NCBI GenBank assembly: GCA_031272615.1
Contig: JAISTL010000017.1
Coordinates: forward strand, 1 to 5,789
Direction: 5' to 3'
From: Methylobacteriaceae bacterium
Lineage (GTDB): Bacteria; Pseudomonadota; Alphaproteobacteria; Rhizobiales; Beijerinckiaceae
Length of the DNA stretch: 5,789 bases
Positions 1-5,601 of the stretch are shown piece by piece. The notes under the pieces are model-generated. The model had not been told where the DNA came from, did no database searches, and was given only the letters and a program-made list of their open reading frames with translations. Numbering within the stretch: the first letter of the stretch is position 1; each line of letters starts with the position of its first letter. The translations under genes and the position numbers were made by a program.

Positions 1-857
1 CAGACGATGATGCAGTTGTCGTTCTTGTCCCGCACCACCTCCATCTCATATTCCTTCCAGCCGAGCACGCTTTCCTCGATGAGCACCTCGTTGGTCGGGC
101 TGGCGTCGAGGCCGCGCTCGACAATCTCCAGAAACTCCTCGCGGTTGAAGGCGACGCCGCCGCCGGTGCCGCCCAGCGTGAACGACGGCCGGATGATGGC
201 CGGCAGCCCCACTTCCGCCAGCGCCAGCAGCGCCTCACCCAGGGCAAACTCCTGATAGCGTTTGCGCCGTTCGTTCTCCCCGGCGTCCCAACGGGCGGCG
301 AAGGCGTTGACCTGGCGGCGGATTTCCGCCTCATCCAACTTCTGCGCCTCGATTTTCGCCACTTCGGCCTTGAAGAAGGTTTCGTCGGCCCGGCGCAGGC
401 GCTGGGCGTTGGCCATGCAGGAGCGCGGCGTTTCCAGGTTGATGCGCGCCATCGCCTCGCGGAACCGGTTGCGGTCCTCCGCCTTGTCGATGGCATCGGC
501 GGTGGCGCCGATGAGCTCGACGCCGAATTCCTCCAGCACGCCGGATTTCTGCAGCGCCAGCGCGCAGTTCAACGCCGTCTGGCCGCCCATGGTCGGCAGC
601 AGCGCGTCGGGGCGCTCTCTGGCGATGATTTTCGCCACCACCTCCGGGGTGATGGGTTCCACATAGGTGGCGTCGGCGAATTCCGGATCGGTCATGATCG
701 TCGCCGGATTGGAATTGACGAGAATGACGCGATAGCCTTCTTCTTTCAGCGCCTTGCACGCCTGGGCGCCCGAGTAATCGAATTCGCAGGCCTGCCCGAT
801 GATGATCGGCCCGGCGCCGATGATCATGATCGAGGAAATATCTGTCCGTTTCGGCAT
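1..857 (-). CDS. carB: Carbamoyl-phosphate synthase large subunit, N-terminal 285 residues (runs off left edge)
   Basis: CarB makes carbamoyl phosphate from bicarbonate, two ATP and the ammonia released by CarA; the product feeds pyrimidine and arginine synthesis in the cytoplasm. The translated part begins [20 protein letters not shown], almost the E. coli start, with the first nucleotide-binding loop near residues 14-22 and PTMGGQ at 88-93. R129, R223, G229-G230 and E269 correspond to E. coli R129, R169, G175-G176 and E215 of the carboxyphosphate ATP-grasp site (numbering from memory). The glycine-rich loop TLGGTGGG is at 227-234. Relative to E. coli there is a net 54-residue charged insertion between S146 and L206, which I recall as common in alphaproteobacterial CarB. 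The start is ATG at 857, with AGGG at 864-867 six bases upstream. carA ends 114 nt upstream, so the two are very likely one operon. The rest of the roughly 1,100-residue protein lies outside the window. No frameshift or missing key residue is seen. Confidence 0.97.
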   Translation of the reverse strand, partial: MPKRTDISSIMIIGAGPIIIGQACEFDYSGAQACKALKEEGYRVILVNSNPATIMTDPEFADATYVEPITPEVVAKIIARERPDALLPTMGGQTALNCALALQKSGVLEEFGVELIGATADAIDKAEDRNRFREAMARINLETPRSCMANAQRLRRADETFFKAEVAKIEAQKLDEAEIRRQVNAFAARWDAGENERRKRYQEFALGEALLALAEVGLPAIIRPSFTLGGTGGGVAFNREEFLEIVERGLDASPTNEVLIEESVLGWKEYEMEVVRDKNDNCIIV

Positions 858-971
858 GGTCGTCCCTGTTGTCTCAAACCAGGAAAAATCTTGGATGTTC
901 GGCTTGTTTCACCAACCGCCCGCCTGAGGGGCGGAAACCGCGCCCGACACGCCGGGCGCATGGCCCCACGG
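858..971 (-). other. carA-carB spacer with two tandem GC-rich hairpins
   Basis: This 114-nt spacer holds two adjacent inverted repeats. The first reached by the transcript is a perfect 7-bp stem, 953-959 with 940-946, around a 6-nt loop. The second is a 6-bp stem, 929-934 with 916-921, around a 7-nt loop. They are six bases apart and neither is followed directly by a T run, so they do not look like a standard terminator. They could slow decay or direct processing of the carAB mRNA, or modulate carB expression; this is inference. No open reading frame of note lies in the spacer. Confidence 0.6.
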
Positions 972-2189
972 TTATCGTCGTTCGCCCCGGCGCGTTTTGT
1001 ATTCGGCCATCATGGCGGTGAAGCGGTGGAACAGATAATGGCTGTCATGCGGGCCCGGCGAGGCTTCCGGGTGATACTGCACGGAAAACGCCGGCTTGTC
1101 GACGAAGCGGATGCCGCAATTGCTCCCGTCAAACAGTGAAACATGGGTCTGCTCGACATCGGCCGGCAGCGTCTCCGGGTCAACGGCAAAGCCGTGGTTC
1201 ATGGACACGATTTCCACCTTGCCGGTGGCGAGGTCTTTCACCGGATGATTAGCGCCGTGGTGCCCCTGGTGCATCTTGCGGGTCGCGCCGCCGGCCGCCA
1301 GCCCCAGCATCTGGTGCCCGAGGCAGATTCCGAACACCGGAACACCTTTATCCAGCATGGCCTTGATAACCGGAACCGCGTACTCTCCCGTCGCCGCCGG
1401 GTCCCCCGGGCCGTTGGAGAGGAACACCCCGTCGGGTTCCAGCGCCAGAATGTCATCGGCGCCGGTCGTCGGCGGCACAACCGTCACCCGGCAGCGGGAA
1501 TCCACCAACAGGTTGAGAATATTGCGCTTGATGCCGTAATCCACCGCCACGACGTGGTACTCCCCGCCCTCGATATGCGGGTAACCGCCGCGAAGCGTCC
1601 ACTTGCCGTGGTCCCACGGGAAGGTGCTGTGTCCGGCCACCCCCGGCACCAGGTCGAGCCCGCTCATCGACGGCAGCTGCGCCGCGCGTTTTTTCAGGGC
1701 CTCATAATCGAAAACGCCTGACGGCTCATGGGCGATGACGGCGTTGGGCATCCCCTTTTCCCGGATGAGCGCGGTGAGCGCCCGGGTGTCGATGCCGGAC
1801 ACGCCGACGATGCCGCGCTTTTTCAACCAGGCGTCAAAATGCGCCGCCGCCCGCCAGTTGGACGGGCCGGTAATCGGCTCCGACACCACGACGCCGGAAA
1901 CCCCGCACGCCACCTCCCGGTTCACGCCCTCGATGTCGTCATCATTGACGCCGACATTGCCGATATGCGGAAAGGTGAAAGTGACAATCTGCCCCGAATA
2001 GGAGGGGTCGGTGAGGATTTCCTCGTAGCCGGTCATGGCGGTGTTGAAGCACACCTCTCCGGACGATGTGCCGGACGCGCCGATGCCGAAGCCTTCCACC
2101 ACCGTGCCGTCAGCCAGCACAAGCGCCGCCGTCGGCCGGGTTTCGGCCTGCCACGCGTCATCGTTGTTCAAGTGACCGGTATCGGACAT
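972..2189 (-). CDS. carA: Carbamoyl-phosphate synthase small subunit (glutamine amidotransferase)
   Basis: CarA hydrolyses glutamine and channels the ammonia to CarB. The 405-residue product has the family's N-terminal domain, with GEVCFNTAMTGYEEILTDPS around 44-63 and PHIGNVG at 74-80. A class I glutamine amidotransferase domain follows from about 210. The nucleophile C289 sits in FGICLGHQ (286-293), H373 and E375 of the triad in YHPEASPGP (372-380), and the oxyanion segment LSNGPGDP at 257-264. The E. coli protein is about 382 residues; the excess is mainly an 18-20 residue N-terminal extension, usual in alphaproteobacteria. The start is ATG at 2189: an in-frame TGA at 2199-2201 lies only three codons upstream, so no longer start is possible. 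The ribosome binding site is poor, with only GAG at 2198-2200. The gene leads into carB. Regulation probably starts at the candidate promoter around 2241-2269. Confidence 0.98.
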   Translation of the reverse strand: MSDTGHLNNDDAWQAETRPTAALVLADGTVVEGFGIGASGTSSGEVCFNTAMTGYEEILTDPSYSGQIVTFTFPHIGNVGVNDDDIEGVNREVACGVSGVVVSEPITGPSNWRAAAHFDAWLKKRGIVGVSGIDTRALTALIREKGMPNAVIAHEPSGVFDYEALKKRAAQLPSMSGLDLVPGVAGHSTFPWDHGKWTLRGGYPHIEGGEYHVVAVDYGIKRNILNLLVDSRCRVTVVPPTTGADDILALEPDGVFLSNGPGDPAATGEYAVPVIKAMLDKGVPVFGICLGHQMLGLAAGGATRKMHQGHHGANHPVKDLATGKVEIVSMNHGFAVDPETLPADVEQTHVSLFDGSNCGIRFVDKPAFSVQYHPEASPGPHDSHYLFHRFTAMMAEYKTRRGERR

Positions 2190-2240
2190 TTCGGCATCTC
2201 AAAACTGAACCCGCCGCAACACGCGGCCTTCATCCGGCTT

Positions 2241-2269
2241 GCTATAGCGGCACTGTTCCATAATAGCAA
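2241..2269 (-). promoter_or_regulatory. Candidate sigma-70 promoter for carAB
   Basis: On the minus strand TTGCTA (2264-2269, four of six matches to the -35 consensus) is followed after exactly 17 bases by TATAGC (2241-2246, four of six matches to the -10 consensus). Transcription would start near 2234 and give a leader of about 45 nt before carA. A second possible -10, TATTAT at 2260-2265 (five of six), lacks a good -35 partner. The -10 lies in the perfect palindrome GCTATAGC (2241-2248). An inverted repeat GCAAA-gca-TTTGC (2266-2278) overlaps the -35, so an operator is possible. The call rests on pattern only. Confidence 0.45.
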
Positions 2270-2312
2270 AGCATTTGCGTTTAATCCACGGAAATGCCGC
2301 CGGCAACGCTTA

Positions 2313-2353
2313 TCCCTTCGGCGAACGGGAAGGAGGCGGGAGTCACACCCCGC
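2313..2353 (-). terminator. Possible weak terminator or processing hairpins after the dehydrogenase gene
   Basis: Eleven nucleotides after the dehydrogenase stop is a hairpin pairing GCGGG (2336-2340) with CCCGC (2349-2353), extendable by one G-U pair. A second, bulged hairpin follows, with outer arms 2313-2316 and 2327-2330 and inner arms 2317-2319 and 2323-2325. Neither is followed by a clear T tract, so termination here, if any, is weak. Read-through into carA cannot be excluded. Confidence 0.3.
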
Positions 2354-2363
2354 GACCCTGCCG

Positions 2364-3119
2364 TTACAGCGACATGGCGCCATCGATGAGGATATTGGCG
2401 CCGTTGAGGAAACCGGCGTCCTCATCGGCGGCGAACAGGATGGCGGCGGCGATTTCCTCGGATTTGCCGAGACGCTTCATCGGTTGCCGGGCGATGAAAT
2501 CCTTCAGTGCCTGTTCCGGGTCCGGCGACGAGGCGATGCGCTGATCCAGCGACGGCGTGTGCACGGTTCCGGGCGAAACGCTGTTGACGCGGATGCCGTA
2601 TTTGATGAGATCGGCGGCCATGGACTTGGTCAGGCTGATCAGCGCGCCCTTGGAGGCGCTGTAGGCGGCGCGGTTGATGACGCCCTTCACCGCCGCCACC
2701 GAGCTGACATTGACGATGGCGCCGCCGCCGCGGGCCCTGAGATGGGGAATCGCCGCCCGCGACACCAGGAAAACCCCGGTGGCGTTGGTCTCCATGGTGC
2801 GCTGCCAGTCAGCGAGCGTGGTATCCTCGATGGTGCCGCCCAGCACGATGCCGGCGCAGTTCACCAGAACATCCAGGCCGCCGAAGCGGGTCACGGTTTC
2901 CGCCACCAGGCGTTCGGCGTCGGCCTCCTTGGAGACATCCGCCTGGACAAACAGCACCGGATGGCCGCTCTTCGCGAGTCCTTCAGCGGTTTTCGCCGCG
3001 GATACGCTCAGCGAATTCACCACCACCCCGGCGCCTTCCGCCGCGAATCGCTCCGCCGTCGCCTTGCCGATGCCGGCGCCGGCCCCCGTAATCAACACCA
3101 CTTTTCCCTTGAAGCTCAT
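2364..3119 (-). CDS. Short-chain dehydrogenase/reductase, DHRS6/BDH2 and 2-keto-3-deoxy-L-fuconate dehydrogenase-like
   Basis: This is a complete 251-residue classical SDR, a cytoplasmic NAD(P)-dependent oxidoreductase. It has the cofactor loop TGAGAGIG (11-18), D61, NCAG (87-90, usually NNAG), and the tetrad N112, S140, Y153 and K157 (YSASK). The segment VSSVAAVKGVINRAAYSASK and the later VSPGTVHTPSLDQRI closely follow human DHRS6/BDH2 and bacterial 2-keto-3-deoxy-L-fuconate dehydrogenases. R150, R194 and R211 fall where DHRS6 has R144, R188 and R205, recalled as binding the substrate carboxylate. The substrate is therefore probably a small hydroxy- or keto-acid rather than an acyl-ACP; this is inference, and annotation as FabG would be a mistake. 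After the second strand (VVVNSLS, 32-38) the Asp that favours NAD is absent. The start is ATG at 3119 with a perfect AAGGAG (3127-3132) seven bases upstream. The cstA terminator lies upstream and carA follows after 174 nt. The exact substrate is unknown. Confidence 0.93.
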   Translation of the reverse strand: MSFKGKVVLITGAGAGIGKATAERFAAEGAGVVVNSLSVSAAKTAEGLAKSGHPVLFVQADVSKEADAERLVAETVTRFGGLDVLVNCAGIVLGGTIEDTTLADWQRTMETNATGVFLVSRAAIPHLRARGGGAIVNVSSVAAVKGVINRAAYSASKGALISLTKSMAADLIKYGIRVNSVSPGTVHTPSLDQRIASSPDPEQALKDFIARQPMKRLGKSEEIAAAILFAADEDAGFLNGANILIDGAMSL

Positions 3120-3126
3120 GGTTTTT

Positions 3127-3132
3127 CTCCTT
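3127..3132 (-). promoter_or_regulatory. Strong ribosome binding site of the dehydrogenase gene
   Basis: AAGGAG on the minus strand lies seven bases before the ATG at 3119. It is the only classical Shine-Dalgarno among the minus-strand genes here, so this gene may be translated well compared with carA. No convincing -35/-10 pair was found between it and the terminator at 3221. Confidence 0.75.
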
Positions 3133-3220
3133 CCGCCCCGGCCGCCTCCGATAGGGGTGAAGCCGCCCGGCGCCCCGTTTACCTGATTTGTGGCCTCATA
3201 GCACGGATACCGCCAAACAG

Positions 3221-3253
3221 AAACGAAAACGGCGGCGTTGAACCGCCGCCGTT
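3221..3253 (-). terminator. Rho-independent terminator of cstA
   Basis: A perfect 10-bp, GC-rich stem pairs 3244-3253 with 3228-3237 around a 6-nt loop (3238-3243). On the minus strand it is followed by TTTTCGTTT, counting the last two stem bases. It begins 33 nt after the cstA stop, the expected place. Read the other way it is followed by TTCTCTTTA, so it may also stop plus-strand transcription weakly. It separates cstA from the dehydrogenase gene. Confidence 0.88.
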
Positions 3254-3286
3254 CTCTTTATGTTATGTCAACAAAGGCTGACGCCG

Positions 3287-5134
3287 TTATTCTTCGGCAA
3301 TGGCCAGCACGTCGTCGCCATAGGCGTCCTTCTGCGTGTCCTTGATGCTCATCAGCACCGACCAGCGCCGGAACGCGCCGATGAAGATGAACAGCATCAG
3401 AACCATGACCAGGCAGGCCAGGACCCAGAGAACCGTTTGTCCTTTCGGATAATACGTTCCCGTCACCTGGAGATAGCCGGCCCAGAAGGTCACCAGCGCC
3501 ATGATGATGCCGGGGATGGCCGTGGTCAGCACCAGTTTGCCGCGGTTGAGGCGCATCAGCAGCGTGGTCGCGACGATGAGGCCGCAGGCCGCCAGCAGCT
3601 GGTTGCAAATGCCGAACAACGGCCAGATGCTGGAGATGTCGCCCGTCCAGACCAAATAACCCCAGGAGAGGGTGAAGATGATACTGGTCGTCACGACACC
3701 GGGCCACCAGCTCTTGTCGTCGAACTGCGGGATGAACTTGCCGATGAACTCCTGCAGGAAGAACCGGCCGACGCGGGTTCCGGCGTCGATGGCCGTCAGG
3801 ATGAACACCGCCTCGAACATGATGGCGAAGTGGTACCAATAGGCCATCAGGCTGTCCATGAACGGAATGCTGGAGAAGATGTGCGCCATGCCGACGGCCA
3901 GCGAAACCGCGCCGCCCGGACGATGCATCACGTTCTCCTGCACGCCCGCGGCCAGCCGCTCCAGATCCACCGTCTGGGTGAATGCCGGATGGGTTGTGGC
4001 GAGAGCGTCCCAAGCCGCCTGGGATGTATTGATGGCGAAGTAGTCCGCCGGAACCAGGGTGCACGCGGCGATCAAAGCCATGATGGCGACGAAGCCTTCC
4101 ATGACCATGGCGCCGTAGCCGACGAACAGGATTTCAGGCTCGGAGCCGACCATCTTGGGAGTCGTGCCGGTCGCGATGATGGCATGGAACCCGGAGATGG
4201 CGCCGCAGGCGATGGTGATCATCACGAAGGGCAGAACCGGTCCGCCGATGATCGGGCCGCCGCCGCCGATGAAGTCCGTCAGGGCGGGCATCTGAATTTG
4301 CGGCCATACGCACAGGATGCCGATGGCGAGGGCGATGATGGTGCCGATTTTCAGATAGCTGGAGAGATAGTCGCGCGGCAGCAGCAGCAACCACACGGGC
4401 AGAATGGAGGCAACGATACCATAAACCACGAGGGCGATTTTCACGACGTCGGGGCTCCAGTTGAACACGGCGTTCAACGAGTCGCTGGCCACCACATAAG
4501 GACCGGCCAGAATGGTGAAGAACAGCAGAACCACGCCGATGAGGCTGCCGCCCTTGACGTCGCCCGCGCGCCACTGATGCATGTAGAGACCCATGATCAT
4601 GGCGATGGGAACGGTGGCGACGATGGTGAAGGTTCCCCACGGGCTGCTCTGCATGGCGTTGACCAGAGCCAGGGACAACCCCGCCAGGGTCAGGATCAGA
4701 ATGCAGAGAATGCCGATGGAGGCGACCATACCGGTCACCGGGTCAATTTCGGCATGGGCGATGGAGGCCAGAGAGCGGCCTCTGTGACGCACGGACGCGA
4801 ACAGCACGACCATGTCATGCACGGCGCCGGCGAACACCGTACCGAAAATGATCCACAGGGCGCCGGGCAGGAAGCCGAACTGCGAGGCCAGAATGGGGCC
4901 AAGCAACGGGCCGGCGGCGGCGATGGCGGCGAAGTGGTGCCCGAACAAAACATATTTGTTGGTGGGCACAAAGTCTTTGTTATCATTGTATTTTACGGCC
5001 GGGGTGGCCCGATCCGCCTGCAACCTCAACAGGTTGTTGGCCAGATACAGTCCGTAGAACCGATAGCCGATAGCAAAAATGCCGAGCGCCGCAAGAAGCA
5101 ATGTGACGGCATTGATACCGTTTAGAAATTCCAT
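3287..5134 (-). CDS. cstA: Carbon starvation protein A family transporter (CstA/BtsT-like)
   Basis: This polytopic inner-membrane transporter is 615 residues from the chosen start. E. coli members of the family import peptides and pyruvate (CstA) or pyruvate (BtsT). Family motifs are FVPTNKYVLFGHHFAAIAAA (55-74), then GPLLGP, a charged loop VRHRGRSL (115-122), and SGFHAIIATGTTPKM (314-328). The C-terminal part contains TAIDAGTR (447-454) and WPLFGICNQLLAA (504-516). About 16 hydrophobic segments are visible, for example 7-30, 88-113, 137-160, 168-185, 197-215, 230-252, 262-278 and 566-588. It is shorter than the 700-residue enterobacterial proteins and closer to the roughly 600-residue class. 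An upstream ATG at 5185 in the same frame would add 17 polar residues. I prefer ATG at 5134, because GGGGGAG (5141-5147) lies six bases before it and the residues after it match the usual start. The small YbdD/YjiX-type gene that often follows cstA is absent. Substrate is not determined by sequence. Confidence 0.95.
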   Translation of the reverse strand: MEFLNGINAVTLLLAALGIFAIGYRFYGLYLANNLLRLQADRATPAVKYNDNKDFVPTNKYVLFGHHFAAIAAAGPLLGPILASQFGFLPGALWIIFGTVFAGAVHDMVVLFASVRHRGRSLASIAHAEIDPVTGMVASIGILCILILTLAGLSLALVNAMQSSPWGTFTIVATVPIAMIMGLYMHQWRAGDVKGGSLIGVVLLFFTILAGPYVVASDSLNAVFNWSPDVVKIALVVYGIVASILPVWLLLLPRDYLSSYLKIGTIIALAIGILCVWPQIQMPALTDFIGGGGPIIGGPVLPFVMITIACGAISGFHAIIATGTTPKMVGSEPEILFVGYGAMVMEGFVAIMALIAACTLVPADYFAINTSQAAWDALATTHPAFTQTVDLERLAAGVQENVMHRPGGAVSLAVGMAHIFSSIPFMDSLMAYWYHFAIMFEAVFILTAIDAGTRVGRFFLQEFIGKFIPQFDDKSWWPGVVTTSIIFTLSWGYLVWTGDISSIWPLFGICNQLLAACGLIVATTLLMRLNRGKLVLTTAIPGIIMALVTFWAGYLQVTGTYYPKGQTVLWVLACLVMVLMLFIFIGAFRRWSVLMSIKDTQKDAYGDDVLAIAEE

Positions 5135-5140
5135 AATCAT

Positions 5141-5147
5141 CTCCCCC
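5141..5147 (-). promoter_or_regulatory. Ribosome binding site deciding the cstA start
   Basis: GGGGGAG on the minus strand directly abuts an ATG at 5140 and sits six bases before the ATG at 5134. Because zero spacing is not workable for initiation, the downstream ATG is the probable start. The in-frame ATG at 5185 has no comparable site. Confidence 0.75.
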
Positions 5148-5187
5148 GATTTACAAGAGTTGAGGTGTATTGAGTGACCTGACAACG

Positions 5188-5203
5188 GGAACCAACCGGT
5201 TCC
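5188..5203. repeat. Inverted repeat in the cstA leader
   Basis: GGAACC-AACC-GGTTCC is a perfect 6-bp inverted repeat with a 4-nt spacer, centred about 61 bases before the cstA start. It could be a regulator's operator or, if transcribed, a small hairpin in the 5' leader. The binding protein is unknown. Confidence 0.5.
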
Positions 5204-5270
5204 GGATTACGCAAACTGAATTACAGGCGACCTCCCTGTTCTCACGAGCCAACACACAAAGGAGTCTTTC

Positions 5271-5286
5271 TGATGTGATCGCATCA
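5271..5286. promoter_or_regulatory. 16-bp palindrome upstream of cstA, possible CRP-like or GntR-type operator
   Basis: TGATGTGATCGCATCA is a palindrome with a single mismatched pair, centred on GATC and about 144 bases before the cstA start. One half contains TGTGAT, the core of the CRP half-site, but the other half (GCATCA) departs from it, and the arrangement is also compatible with GntR-family operators. E. coli cstA and btsT depend on cAMP-CRP, so a global carbon regulator here would fit. Identification of the regulator is inference. Confidence 0.45.
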
Positions 5287-5365
5287 AACTCACCCGCGGA
5301 TGGGCTTATTCGATAACGGCTCCAGTGTTATTTCATTCACAAGCATCTGGCAACACCATAACAAC

Positions 5366-5379
5366 AATTTACGCAAATT
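5366..5379. repeat. A+T-rich inverted repeat sharing a 9-mer with 5207-5215
   Basis: AATTT-ACGC-AAATT is a perfect 5-bp inverted repeat. Its core TTACGCAAA (5369-5377) recurs in the same orientation at 5207-5215, 162 bases closer to cstA. The pair may be binding sites for one regulator, or chance similarity in an A+T-rich stretch. Confidence 0.35.
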
Positions 5380-5601
5380 AAACAACCTGAATACACATGA
5401 ACTGAGTCATACCCCGTGAGAGTGATTGTGGGGGACGGCGGCGCCAAAGCCTTGACAGGGAACAAACACGCCGTCATCGCCCCGGGTTGCGGTCCATCGG
5501 CGGGAAGTTTTCGCTTGTCAAACCGCAGCCCTTGCCGCATGGAAAGAACGGTCGCCCGGGACAGCGGTTTAGCTTTCGGGGCACGCGGCGGGGGTTTTCT
5601 G

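Larger units (their letters stand above)
5148..5601. other. Intergenic control region between cstA and the divergent small gene
   Basis: No convincing gene lies in these 454 bases. The cstA-proximal part (about 5148-5400) is clearly richer in A+T than the rest of the window and contains the inverted repeats listed separately. The other part (about 5400-5601) is G+C-rich again. A perfect -35 hexamer, TTGACA, occurs on the plus strand at 5452-5457, but no good -10 stands 16-18 bases after it. On the minus strand TTGTTT and TGTTAT, 16 bases apart within 5357-5384, are a weak candidate promoter for cstA, which would imply a leader of about 220 nt. No tRNA or recognisable riboswitch was seen. Confidence 0.55.

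Noticed and set aside
1728..3281. A 517-codon open frame on the plus strand
   Set aside because: It lies antisense to carA and the dehydrogenase, both clearly conserved. Its product is rich in His, Arg, Gly and Asp with no recognisable domain, as expected from G+C-rich antisense DNA.
3260..5125. A 621-codon open frame on the plus strand
   Set aside because: It is antisense to cstA along its whole length. Its His/Asp/Gln/Gly-rich product is the typical mirror of a membrane protein gene and shows no domain.
5135..5185. The longer cstA start at 5185
   Set aside because: It would add 17 polar residues not typical of the family and lacks a ribosome binding site, while a strong one precedes the ATG at 5134.
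5135..5400. A sigma-54 promoter for cstA
   Set aside because: TGGC-like sequences occur, but none is followed at the required distance by TTGC, so the -24/-12 pattern is not met.
5452..5480. TTGACA as a sigma-70 promoter for the right-edge gene
   Set aside because: The -35 hexamer is perfect, but the bases 16-18 positions downstream (around CATCGC) do not form a credible -10, so it is not listed as a promoter.
5337..5540. A 67-codon open frame on the minus strand in the cstA upstream region
   Set aside because: No ribosome binding site, no recognisable motif, and it crosses both the A+T-rich control region and the G+C-rich segment. I judge it spurious.
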